From DASWHX01 sp036397995 (GTDB lineage Bacteria; Bacteroidota; Bacteroidia; Cytophagales; Cyclobacteriaceae), in NCBI GenBank assembly GCA_036397995.1, contig DASWHX010000189.1:1-49997 (forward strand): 49,997 bases of DNA, given 5' to 3'. The notes beneath the pieces were generated by a model. That model was given only the letters and a program-made list of their open reading frames with translations, was not told the DNA's origin and made no database searches. The translations under genes were made by a program, and so were the position numbers. How positions within the stretch are numbered: position 1 is the first letter of the stretch; each line of letters begins with the position of its first letter. Of the stretch, positions 35,984 to 43,746 are shown piece after piece.

Positions 35984-36778
35984 ATGTATTATCTGAGGAT
36001 GGCGGGTGTTTTTGTAATTATTTATGTGGCTATTTGCCTGATTTACTATTTCATTCAGGAACTGCTGATTTTTCATCCCAAAAAATTACAGCAGGACTTC
36101 GAGTTTTCGTATGGAGACAAGGCTGAGGAAATTTTTCTGGAAAATGGCAGCGCCACCATTCACGGTTTATATTTTCCTGTTGAAAATTCCAAAGGACTAA
36201 TCCTTTACTTCCATGGAAATAGCGGCGCTTTGGATGGATGGGGCTACCTGGGGAATAAATTCAACTCGATTGAGTACTCCGTTTTCGTTTCAGATTACCG
36301 CGGCTATGGAAAAAGTACCGGCAGGCTTTCAGAAAAAAATCTTTATTCGGACGCACAGGTTATTTATGATTATTTTACCGGTAGATGTGAAGACGAAAGA
36401 ATTATTATTATGGGAAGATCACTGGGTTCAGCTATTGCCATTGAATTAGCATTGCAGAACAGCTATGAAAAATTGATATTGGAGTCTCCGTTTCACAGCC
36501 TCACAGGAATGATAAAAATGTTCTTCAATTATCTTCCACATGACTTGTTGTTGCAATACAAATTCGATTCACAAAGCAAGATTGATAAAATACCGGAACC
36601 TATATTGATTTTCCACGGAACTAATGATGAAGTTGTTCCGATAGAATCGGCGCGGAAATTGGAAAGCCGGATTCAATCTAAATATCATAAATTTGTAGAA
36701 ATAGAAGGGGGCGGGCACAATAACCTTTCTAATTTCGACGTCTACAATGAAGAGTTGATAAAATTTTTAGACAAGTGA
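35984..36778 (+). CDS. Alpha/beta hydrolase, BEM46/ABHD13-like, membrane-anchored
   Basis: A 264-residue serine hydrolase with an N-terminal membrane helix (VFVIIYVAICLIYYFIQEL). The oxyanion segment is LYFHGNSGALDGWG, the nucleophile elbow is MGRSLGSAIAIELAL, the acid is in ILIFHGTNDEVVP and the His is in EGGGHNNLSNFD, so the catalytic set is complete. It follows the SDR by 28 bases and its stop overlaps the GTG start of the next gene (GTGA), so the operon continues. Substrates of bacterial BEM46-type hydrolases are mostly unknown; an ester or lipid is likely. Confidence 0.92.
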   Translation: MYYLRMAGVFVIIYVAICLIYYFIQELLIFHPKKLQQDFEFSYGDKAEEIFLENGSATIHGLYFPVENSKGLILYFHGNSGALDGWGYLGNKFNSIEYSVFVSDYRGYGKSTGRLSEKNLYSDAQVIYDYFTGRCEDERIIIMGRSLGSAIAIELALQNSYEKLILESPFHSLTGMIKMFFNYLPHDLLLQYKFDSQSKIDKIPEPILIFHGTNDEVVPIESARKLESRIQSKYHKFVEIEGGGHNNLSNFDVYNEELIKFLDK

Positions 36779-37182
36779 ATTTTTATAAATTGATAAAAGC
36801 AGCGGGAATTTTGTTTTTGTTGTCGCATCCAACAATTGCTCAGGATCCACAGAATATGAAAGTTGAAAACCAGGTGCTGGATTGCGGGAAAATGAAAACG
36901 TCTTTTGCAGACATTAAAGAGGCAAAGGAAACTTTAGAAAAAACTGTTTTTGCGTTTACCCAGGAACTAAAAACAACAAAAAGAAACGGAATCAAGGAAG
37001 TGTATTATTACTCTTGCGACAATGAAACAGGCTTCCTATTAATAAAAGAGGATGATAGAGAAATAGTATATAGAGATTACCCGCGTTTTCAGTGGAAGCT
37101 TTTAATAGAGGCAACTGACCTGGATGGCTTTTATGATAAGAATGTGCGAGGGAAGTATATGTTGGTGGTGAGGGACCAGTAG
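36775..37182 (+). CDS. Small secreted hypothetical protein
   Basis: A 135-residue protein with a probable signal peptide (MNFYKLIKAAGILFLLSHPT, cleavage after IAQ). The start is a GTG overlapping the hydrolase stop by 4 bases. The mature part has two Cys (LDCGKMKTS and YYSCDNETG) that could form a disulfide, and ends in KNVRGKYMLVVRDQ. I recognise no family. Its fixed position at the end of the sulfotransferase operon suggests a periplasmic partner of that pathway. Confidence 0.7.
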   Translation: MNFYKLIKAAGILFLLSHPTIAQDPQNMKVENQVLDCGKMKTSFADIKEAKETLEKTVFAFTQELKTTKRNGIKEVYYYSCDNETGFLLIKEDDREIVYRDYPRFQWKLLIEATDLDGFYDKNVRGKYMLVVRDQ

Positions 37183-37247
37183 AGACATTAACCTCGCCAA
37201 TTAACTCATGCCAGTAATAATAACCTTGCAGTAAGGAATAGTAAATT

Positions 37248-38009
37248 CTACCTATAAATATCATTGAGCACTCCCGCCAGTCGAACTCCGGATTCCAATA
37301 ATCGTCTTTCCACAACATGCCATTTCCTGTACACGTATTCATAGCTTAGGCTGCCGTGGTCTGGCAAATCATAAACCAGCGGCCGAAGTTCGCGGGATTC
37401 ATTGGCCCAATCCAATACAGAGGCAGATTGCAAAACTGCAACTTCCTGGGGGGTGACCTTATCCAGTTCGTTTGCCAATTCGGTATAGCTGAAGTTCTTT
37501 CCATCAATCATCTGGCTATCCCAAACGTTATGAAGATTAGTAGAAGTTCCAAAGTATTTTACCCGGGCATCGTTTCCCCCCTGATCTTCACCATTCCCCA
37601 CGTGTAATGGCTGGTGAATATCTCCAACCAAATGTATAAGCATCTTCACATGTTCAGACTCAGTCTTTTTATCCAGTGTGTGAGTTTTTAGTTCCCTGAT
37701 TAGCCTGGTGATGGCTTCAATGATATCACCATCAGGATTCTTTTCAACCTCAGCATAGGAAACTTCATCGGGTAAAGTTACCCAGTGCCAGTCATGAGTA
37801 TGATCATATAAAGAATCTGACCGGATGTCATCCATCCAATTACTTACATACGCGAGTGATTTACCATCCAGAATTCTGTCAATTTCATTTTTTGCTTTTT
37901 TTGTCAGATGATTTTCTGCAATTTGTCCAACTGTTCTATGTCCGGTCACCCCCCAGCCAATAACCTGCGTAAAACACATTACCAATAAACCAGCAAATAC
38001 CTTTTTCAT
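37248..38009 (-). CDS. S1/P1 family nuclease (zinc-dependent)
   Basis: A 253-residue exported nuclease. After the signal peptide the mature protein begins with Trp (WGVTGHRTVGQIAENHL), which is required because the N-terminal amino group and Trp carbonyl bind zinc. Other metal ligands are seen in YVSNWMDDIRSDS, HDWHWVTLP, HLVGDIHQPLHVG and NLHNVWDSQ, the full family set. It cleaves single-stranded DNA and RNA and removes 3'-phosphates from nucleotides, so it probably scavenges phosphate or nucleotides in the periplasm. It lies 4 bases after the alpha/beta hydrolase gene in the same direction, and is convergent with the small secreted gene. Confidence 0.95.
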   Translation of the reverse strand: MKKVFAGLLVMCFTQVIGWGVTGHRTVGQIAENHLTKKAKNEIDRILDGKSLAYVSNWMDDIRSDSLYDHTHDWHWVTLPDEVSYAEVEKNPDGDIIEAITRLIRELKTHTLDKKTESEHVKMLIHLVGDIHQPLHVGNGEDQGGNDARVKYFGTSTNLHNVWDSQMIDGKNFSYTELANELDKVTPQEVAVLQSASVLDWANESRELRPLVYDLPDHGSLSYEYVYRKWHVVERRLLESGVRLAGVLNDIYR

Positions 38010-38013
38010 CTTC

Positions 38014-38709
38014 TCATGATTTCATAAAACGTTTTATCTCGTTTGCCAATGATTCCATATCAACTTTTTCAATGGAATGAGATGTGTTTGGGATAACCAG
38101 CAGTTCACCGTTTTGCAACCAACCGTATACCTTTACGGTGTCATCCACTTTCGCCATCGTATCTTTATCGCCCACGGCAAGTAATACCCTGCACTTTAAT
38201 TGCTGATAGATCTCCATGGTTAGGGGGGCATTTGTACCCATCGATTCTATAAAAGCGCTGGTCTTGTTAACCAGACTGGCCCAGTGTGTTAGTCCATGCA
38301 TTTGCTTTAGCCGGTTTGCAAATTGAGGAGCTTTTTCTTCCATTCTCCCGGGGTTTAGAAATGCGCTCTCCTTTTGTGATTCTTCCTCTGTCCAAAGCAA
38401 CTTTGTACCTAAAGTAAATATCTTGTTGACTTTATCCGGATATCTATGGGCAAATAATAGCGCCGCATACCCGCCCATGCTGTACCCAAACAAATTTACC
38501 TTGCTAAGTGACATACGCCCGGCCCAATTATAGATGTCTTCCACAAAGACATCAAAGGAAAAATCCTTTATAAAAAGAGAAGGGTTGGCATGCCCGGAAA
38601 AATCCATAAGTCCGGGAGAGAATTCATTTTCAAGAAATAAAGACAACGGGGCAACCTGCGAGGAAGAACCCAGAGCGCCATGAAGCAAAAGCAGGTCGGG
38701 TTTAGACAT
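38014..38709 (-). CDS. Alpha/beta hydrolase
   Basis: A 231-residue soluble hydrolase of the Abhydrolase_1/6 type. It shows the oxyanion segment LLLHGALGSSSQVAPLS, the nucleophile elbow LFGYSMGGYAALLFAH, the acid in VLLAVGDKDTMAK and the catalytic His in IPNTSHSIEKVD. It somewhat resembles MenH-type proteins, but no menaquinone gene is nearby. It sits 4 bases upstream of the nuclease gene and is divergent from the SRAP gene, whose ATG lies 39 bases away. Confidence 0.88.
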   Translation of the reverse strand: MSKPDLLLLHGALGSSSQVAPLSLFLENEFSPGLMDFSGHANPSLFIKDFSFDVFVEDIYNWAGRMSLSKVNLFGYSMGGYAALLFAHRYPDKVNKIFTLGTKLLWTEEESQKESAFLNPGRMEEKAPQFANRLKQMHGLTHWASLVNKTSAFIESMGTNAPLTMEIYQQLKCRVLLAVGDKDTMAKVDDTVKVYGWLQNGELLVIPNTSHSIEKVDMESLANEIKRFMKS

Positions 38710-38748
38710 TTTGAATTAAATTTATCAAAGATATTATCAAATTCGCTT

Positions 38749-39456
38749 ATGAGCGGACGATACTCCATAGTTTCGTCACCCAAATCCATTGAAACGCACT
38801 TCAAGGCAAAGTTTGAATATGCATTTGAAGCGAATGCCAATGCCCATCCCATGCAGATGCTTCCTGTGATTAGCAGTTTGCATCCGGATAAAATCGTTCC
38901 TTATTATTGGGGATTGATTCCATACTGGGCTAAGAGCTCTGATATTGGACAGAAGAATTTTAATGCATGGGCGGAGGGAATTCATAAGAATTCTTCTTTC
39001 AAGATTCCCCTGGAAAGACGAAGGTGTCTGGTTCCTGCCAATGGCTATATTGAATGGCGAAATTTCAGCGGGATTAAAAGTCCATATTTTGTTTATAGCC
39101 CGGGAAATCCGTTAATAGCTCTCGCGGGACTATTCGATACATGGATGAATGAAGCCACGGAGGAAATTACCCGGTCTTTTACGATTATTACAACAAAATC
39201 TAATAACCGCCTGAGAGTTATTTCGAGGAGGATGCCCGTTATCTTAAGAGAATCAAATTATCAAAAATGGCTGGATGTTTCAAAAGATTACCGGCAGGCG
39301 ATGAGTTTGTTGCGACCAATACCCGACAAACTAACCAATGCTTACCACATATCACTGAGCATCAATAACCCCGTCCATAATTACCCGGAATTACTGGAAC
39401 CACAGCAAGATCCATTGGCTAAAGATAATCTGGACATAAAAATGTTTTTTGTCTAG
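38749..39456 (+). CDS. SRAP (YedK/HMCES-like) domain protein with replaced active-site residues
   Basis: A 235-residue SOS-response-associated-peptidase fold. The family normally starts MCGR, with Cys2 forming the covalent link to abasic DNA. Here the start reads MSGRYSIV, so Ser occupies position 2. The usual NAR segment is FNAWAEGI (Asn72 kept, Arg replaced by Trp74), Glu102 is kept in GYIEWRN, and the IHDRMP motif reads ISRRMPVIL, so the catalytic His is Ser159. WGLIPYWAK and RRCLVPANGYIEW confirm the family. I chose ATG at 38749 because it gives the canonical N-terminus; an upstream in-frame ATG at 38680 would add 23 residues and overlap the divergent gene. Classic abasic-site crosslinking is unlikely. 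Confidence 0.88.
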   Translation: MSGRYSIVSSPKSIETHFKAKFEYAFEANANAHPMQMLPVISSLHPDKIVPYYWGLIPYWAKSSDIGQKNFNAWAEGIHKNSSFKIPLERRRCLVPANGYIEWRNFSGIKSPYFVYSPGNPLIALAGLFDTWMNEATEEITRSFTIITTKSNNRLRVISRRMPVILRESNYQKWLDVSKDYRQAMSLLRPIPDKLTNAYHISLSINNPVHNYPELLEPQQDPLAKDNLDIKMFFV

Positions 39457-40004
39457 AAGTCGTCAATCAACTCCTCAATTTCTCCTAATTTTTTATCGCT
39501 AAAGGCACCGGAAGTCGCATAAATGATCTTTCCATCCTTATCGAGAACAAAAAAATAAGGCACATCTTTATGTTCGAAATCAAGCGCTTCTTTATAGGTC
39601 TTAAGTTCGCCCTTATAGAAAAGCATATGAGGGTATAAGCTTTCATCAAGTTCTTTCAGTGCCTGTCTTTTCGCTGTTCCCTGGGCAGCAGCTTTTACCC
39701 CCGTAAACATGGGCACAAAGTAAACATTGATGTCATAAGTGAAATCGGCAAACAAACCGGCATCGTCAGCGCTTCGAACGAATTTATTATAGACTGGAGT
39801 AAACCAGGTATTCAAATCCTCTTCCGATTTTTTGGAATAAGCGAGACCAACCAAAGTAAATTTTCCTTTGGTATCATCGGGGATGGTTACTTTTTTGTTT
39901 TCAACAGTTTCAGCAGTTAGCTCGGGAAAGGAATCACCAACCTGGGCGGCCGAAATTGTTGCGCAGAATATAAGGAGAAGAAAAGCGTTTGAGATCTTTT
40001 TCAT
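39453..40004 (-). CDS. Secreted thioredoxin-fold protein without CxxC
   Basis: A 183-residue exported protein with a signal peptide ending near TISAA. It has a TlpA/redoxin-like layout: VGDSFPELTAETVENKKVTI, then KGKFTLVGLAYSKKSEEDL, where a redoxin would place CxxC, then DVPYFFVLDKDGKIIYATSG. No Cys remains in the mature part. So it is unlikely to be a disulfide reductase; it resembles the ATP10-like thioredoxin-fold proteins, which are assembly factors. It converges with the SRAP gene, sharing 4 bases at the stops, and starts 39 bases after the amidohydrolase stop. Confidence 0.8.
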   Translation of the reverse strand: MKKISNAFLLLIFCATISAAQVGDSFPELTAETVENKKVTIPDDTKGKFTLVGLAYSKKSEEDLNTWFTPVYNKFVRSADDAGLFADFTYDINVYFVPMFTGVKAAAQGTAKRQALKELDESLYPHMLFYKGELKTYKEALDFEHKDVPYFFVLDKDGKIIYATSGAFSDKKLGEIEELIDDF

Positions 40005-40043
40005 TGCAGATTGGTTTTGTTTTGAAACGAAACCTGATATTAT

Positions 40044-41426
40044 TTAGTACCCGTTTTGGGCTGCTATTTCAGCTAATCTTTGTTGAATTTCACTTTCCGG
40101 CATCCATCTACCACGAACCATTACACCAATTCGGCTTGAAATCGCGGAAATGTCATCCAATGGATTTGCATTTAACAGGATGAGATCAGCAGAATGCCCC
40201 GCTTTAACCATTCCAAATTCGTTTTCCTTGCCAAAAAAAATGGCCGGATTGAGTGTCCCTGATTTCAGAGCATCATAATTGGGAATGCCTGCATCTACCA
40301 CGGCTTTCAATTCATGTTGAATTGAAAAGCCGGGAACGTTAAAAATCTGAGGCGCGTCGGATCCAAGTAGCATCCCTACACCGGCATTATATAAGCTTTT
40401 TAAAATTTTGTCTCTAAGCTCAATGAATGCAATCGCATTTTCAACTGTGTACGCGGCGTTAGACTGGAATTGCTTCACATTATTAATCCATGCTTCCAGG
40501 GTTTGCCGGGGCATATATTTCATTTCCGGCTCTGCACCAATTTCATCCGGAGATAATGACCCTGCCCAGCGTTTCATTAATGCATGGGTCGGCACAACCC
40601 ACACATTTTTTGCAGCCGTGCTTACTGAGAGGTCATCCAAAAGAGATAAGTCAGCATATTTTACAAAGTTGAATCCAAAAAATCCATTTTGGGTAGGGTC
40701 AACATTCGCGGATTCAGGGACCAACCCTTCGAGATAACCATCAAGGTGATCGACAGAGCCATACTGAGCTTCAATAGCTTTTCGGATTCCTACATGTACA
40801 GACACATGTCCGCTGAACGGAATGCCAACTTCATTAGCGGAGGCAACAAGTTCATTAAAAACTTCAAGTTGAATACCCGGATGAAGCTTTAGAAAATCAT
40901 ATCCGGCCTCCTTTTGTTCAGTTACCATCTTTTGGGCGTCCTCAGGTGTTTTTACAGTATTTCCATTAAGAGAAGGCCCGGAAGTGAAAATTCTTGGACT
41001 TAAAATCTCGTTATTGGCTGCTTTTTCCCTGAGCTCAAGATGTGATGGTTGACCCAGCATGCCCCGGATGGTAGTTACACCATTTGACAAATAAAGGAAT
41101 AGCGTATTTTCCAGGTACTCCGGGCTTGCATTAGTTCCGGGAATATGCGCATGCATTTCAGCCAGGCCAGGAATAAGAAATTTTCCGGTTCCGTCTATCA
41201 TGGTTGCTTGTTCCGGAACCTTTATAGAAGTGGCATCACCAATAGCAGTAATTTTTCCTTCCGAAATTAAAACAGTTTGATTTTCCAGAACATGATTTTC
41301 ATCCATGGGTATGACATTCACATTAGTGAATGCTGTAACCGGAGCCAGGTTTTCATTTTGTGATTCCCCGGGAGGATTACAGGATAATAATAATAACAGA
41401 ACAAGGTAAGGACCAATTCTTTTCAT
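40044..41426 (-). CDS. Amidohydrolase-family lipoprotein (imidazolonepropionase-like)
   Basis: A 460-residue metal-dependent amidohydrolase with a lipoprotein signal (LVLLLLLSC, Cys16). Metal ligands and conserved segments are LAEMHAHIPG, the probable bridging Lys in DFLKLHPGI, GHVSVHVG, VVPTHALM, and the acidic residue in LLGSDAPQIFN. The C-terminus reads LNPAIFFGKENEFGMVKAGHSADLILLNANPLDD, typical of the superfamily. These exported enzymes often act on dipeptides or cyclic amides, but the substrate here is unknown. The lipoprotein signal suggests attachment to the outer or inner membrane. Confidence 0.92.
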   Translation of the reverse strand: MKRIGPYLVLLLLLSCNPPGESQNENLAPVTAFTNVNVIPMDENHVLENQTVLISEGKITAIGDATSIKVPEQATMIDGTGKFLIPGLAEMHAHIPGTNASPEYLENTLFLYLSNGVTTIRGMLGQPSHLELREKAANNEILSPRIFTSGPSLNGNTVKTPEDAQKMVTEQKEAGYDFLKLHPGIQLEVFNELVASANEVGIPFSGHVSVHVGIRKAIEAQYGSVDHLDGYLEGLVPESANVDPTQNGFFGFNFVKYADLSLLDDLSVSTAAKNVWVVPTHALMKRWAGSLSPDEIGAEPEMKYMPRQTLEAWINNVKQFQSNAAYTVENAIAFIELRDKILKSLYNAGVGMLLGSDAPQIFNVPGFSIQHELKAVVDAGIPNYDALKSGTLNPAIFFGKENEFGMVKAGHSADLILLNANPLDDISAISSRIGVMVRGRWMPESEIQQRLAEIAAQNGY

Positions 41427-41493
41427 AGCCGTGTAGTTTATAATGAAGCTAAGTAAATTATTCAGGAGTTAAAAAGAGAATTTAGACAAATGG

Positions 41494-41703
41494 TCACATT
41501 CTCTCTAATTCTATCAATTCGTAATCCTGCCCTTTTCCAAATTGAATCAGGTCACTGAAAGTATAGGTTTCGAGAGAATTTAAATCTTTCAGTTTAAAAT
41601 CATGATCACTTAAAATGCGAGTAACCTGAAAAATTATTTCTTCACCAAAATTTCGGAAAAAATACTTTTTTCCCGTTCTTATCGTATTTAAAGCAATGGA
41701 CAT
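41494..41703 (-). CDS. Small conserved hypothetical protein
   Basis: A 69-residue soluble protein starting MSIALNTIRTGKKYFFRNFG and rich in charged residues. I have no family for it beyond a general resemblance to small Bacteroidota proteins. It begins 31 bases from the divergent OmpA-type gene, and the space between them is almost entirely a palindrome whose arms carry a -7 box on each strand. The sharing of that promoter suggests coordinated expression. Confidence 0.7.
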   Translation of the reverse strand: MSIALNTIRTGKKYFFRNFGEEIIFQVTRILSDHDFKLKDLNSLETYTFSDLIQFGKGQDYELIELERM

Positions 41704-41704
41704 G

Positions 41705-41731
41705 TTACAAATTTAAATTTTAAATTTGTAA
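41705..41731. promoter_or_regulatory. 27-bp palindrome with divergent -7 boxes
   Basis: TTACAAATTTAAA (41705-41717), one central base, and its exact reverse complement (41719-41731) fill the space between two divergent ATG codons. Each arm contains TAAATTTG, a perfect TAnnTTTG -7 box: plus strand 41721-41728, 6 bases before the ATG at 41735; minus strand 41715-41708, 4 bases before the ATG at 41703. No -33 TTTG is found at the proper spacing on either strand. Confidence 0.6.
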
Positions 41732-41734
41732 AAG

Positions 41735-43297
41735 ATGGAAGGGAAGAAAATGGTTTTGTTGGCATTAATGATGACCCCGGGTTTCTATGGCAACGCCCAG
41801 GAAATCAAAATAATTGAAAACCATTCCGATCTGCAGCCTCATCCTTTAGCTATCATTAATAGTGAATTCCGTGAAATAAATCTTAGCATATCTCCTGATG
41901 GAAAATACCTTTATTTCATGAGTCTTCGCGGTGGAAATCCCTGGTCTGTGGAAGGTTATTCTATTTTCAGAGGGAAGTCAAGGTATGATGGTGATATCTG
42001 GTATTCCCAAAAAGAAGCCGGGCAATGGACTGATCCGATTTGTCTTCCTCCACCGGTCAATACTTCAAGTGCTGAGGATGAGCCCAATATTAGTCCGGAT
42101 GGGAATTCCGTCATGTACCAGTCGTGGAAAGATTCGTGGCTGACTGATGGAGGTCCCTATTACATTAGCAAGCTTAATGGAGACAAATGGGAAAATCCGG
42201 AGGGAATGAGTGGCGGCATCAATCAATACTTCAAAATAAATTTCAGGGATTATGAAGGTTATGCCACAGATGGAGCCTCACTCTCTCCAGATGGAAATAT
42301 TTTTATGGTTGCCCTGGCACCTGATTACAATGATTCCATGGATATCTACATCTCGCGAAAGGATAATGGCATCTGGACTTATCTGAAAAATACCGCGCTG
42401 AGTACGTCTGGAGATGAGCGATCAATTTTTATTGCAGGAGACAACAAAACAGTTTATTTCGCTTCAAACGGATATGCCGGATTCGGAGGAATGGATATTT
42501 TTAAAACGATTTTAAACGATGATGATTCTTTTGGTGAAATTCAAAATATTGGAAAGCCATTCAATTCCGAAAAAGATGACCAAGGCTTTATTGTCACAGC
42601 TTCAGGGGCAGAGTCCTACTTTGTAAGAGATGATGACATTTATTATTGCGACCTGCGATTGGCAGCAGATGAACTAAAACCGCTTCCTTCGATCATCATC
42701 AGCGGAGTTGTGACAGATATTTTTGGATACCCCCTTGAATCAGAAATTACAATTTCAAAGAAAGAAACCGGCCAACTGAAAGGAAAATCAACATCAAATT
42801 CCAAGACCGGTGAATACGCGGTCTCAATCCTAAAGGAAGAAGGAGTATTCGAAAAAAAAGTAAAGGCGAATGGTCACAAAATTCAAAAAGAGAATTTTAC
42901 GCTGGTTGATATGGGCCGGTTTGAAGAAAAAACTATAAACACGGTGCTGGTTGAGGAAAATACGCTATTGATCCATTTTGATTTTGATGAAGTTAGTTTA
43001 TCTGAATATGACAGATCATTGCTAGACAGTCTGGTAGCTGAGATGTACCGTAATCGCAGGTTGCGGCTGATGATGGAGGGACACACAGACGAGCAAGGAA
43101 CAGCGGAATACAATTCATCCCTTTCGAGGGAAAGGGTAGAGGAAGTGGCCAGGTATTTGAGAGAGAAGGGCATCCCTGAAGGAATAATGAAATTAAAGGC
43201 ATTTGGAGAAACAAGTCCTCGTGCGGGACTTACTGTTGTAAACCGGGACGCACTAAACCGCAGGGTAGAGATAAAGGTTATGGAATTGAAAAGATAA
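41735..43297 (+). CDS. OmpA-family protein with PD40 beta-propeller repeats
   Basis: A 520-residue exported protein (signal peptide ending near YGNAQ). Residues about 45-315 hold WD40-like PD40 repeats (ISPDGKYLYFMS, NISPDGNSVMYQS, LSPDGNIFMVAL), then a carboxypeptidase-regulatory-like domain (ISGVVTDIFGYPLESEITIS) at about 325-395, and a C-terminal OmpA domain (about 410-520) with IHFDFDEVSL and MEGHTDEQGTAEYNSSLSRE. OmpA domains bind peptidoglycan, so it probably anchors the outer membrane to the cell wall. The combination is common in Bacteroidota and often accompanies type IX secretion, for example in PorE-like proteins. Confidence 0.9.
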   Translation: MEGKKMVLLALMMTPGFYGNAQEIKIIENHSDLQPHPLAIINSEFREINLSISPDGKYLYFMSLRGGNPWSVEGYSIFRGKSRYDGDIWYSQKEAGQWTDPICLPPPVNTSSAEDEPNISPDGNSVMYQSWKDSWLTDGGPYYISKLNGDKWENPEGMSGGINQYFKINFRDYEGYATDGASLSPDGNIFMVALAPDYNDSMDIYISRKDNGIWTYLKNTALSTSGDERSIFIAGDNKTVYFASNGYAGFGGMDIFKTILNDDDSFGEIQNIGKPFNSEKDDQGFIVTASGAESYFVRDDDIYYCDLRLAADELKPLPSIIISGVVTDIFGYPLESEITISKKETGQLKGKSTSNSKTGEYAVSILKEEGVFEKKVKANGHKIQKENFTLVDMGRFEEKTINTVLVEENTLLIHFDFDEVSLSEYDRSLLDSLVAEMYRNRRLRLMMEGHTDEQGTAEYNSSLSRERVEEVARYLREKGIPEGIMKLKAFGETSPRAGLTVVNRDALNRRVEIKVMELKR

Positions 43298-43373
43298 ATT
43301 ATATTTCTTCAGATAAGGATAGGGAAAGCATCCTCATTCTATTAATTTTGACACCTCAATAGCAAAAACAAGA

Positions 43374-43733
43374 ATGAATATAAAGGGTAAACTTCTGGAG
43401 ATATTTGATGTGGTTCAGGTTACGGACACATTTAAGAAAAGAGAATTCGTGTTGGAATATATGGAGAATCCCCAATATCCCGAATTTGTGAAGTTTGAAT
43501 TAACGCAGGACCGCTGTGAAATTCTTAATGCATTCAAGGCAGGAGAAGAAGTTGAAGTTTGGTTTAATCTCCGTGGAAGAAAATGGACAGATCCCAAAGG
43601 AGAAGTAAAATATTTTAATTCACTGCAAGCCTGGAGAATTCAACAGGCAGGCGCAGGTCAACAAGAGGATTCCCCCCGGAAACAGGAAGAGCCAGGATGG
43701 CTGGCTGGTGAACAAGACGATCTTCCTTTCTAA
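43374..43733 (+). CDS. DUF3127-domain protein
   Basis: A 119-residue cytoplasmic protein of the Bacteroidota DUF3127 family, seen in GKLLEIFDVVQVTDTFKKRE, FVLEYMENPQYPEFVKFEL and VEVWFNLRGRKWTDPKGEVK. The fold is thought to be a single-strand-binding-like OB fold, and the C-terminal tail (PGWLAGEQDDLPF) is acidic and ends in Phe, much like the acidic tip of SSB. A nucleic-acid role is therefore plausible but unproven. A TAnnTTTG match (TAATTTTG) lies about 23 bases upstream of the ATG. Confidence 0.88.
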   Translation: MNIKGKLLEIFDVVQVTDTFKKREFVLEYMENPQYPEFVKFELTQDRCEILNAFKAGEEVEVWFNLRGRKWTDPKGEVKYFNSLQAWRIQQAGAGQQEDSPRKQEEPGWLAGEQDDLPF

Positions 43734-43746
43734 ATAAAACAATTAA

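Noticed and set aside
37594..37609. CACGTG within the S1/P1 nuclease gene as a parS site
   Set aside because: The flanking bases do not fit the parS arms, and it is inside a coding region.
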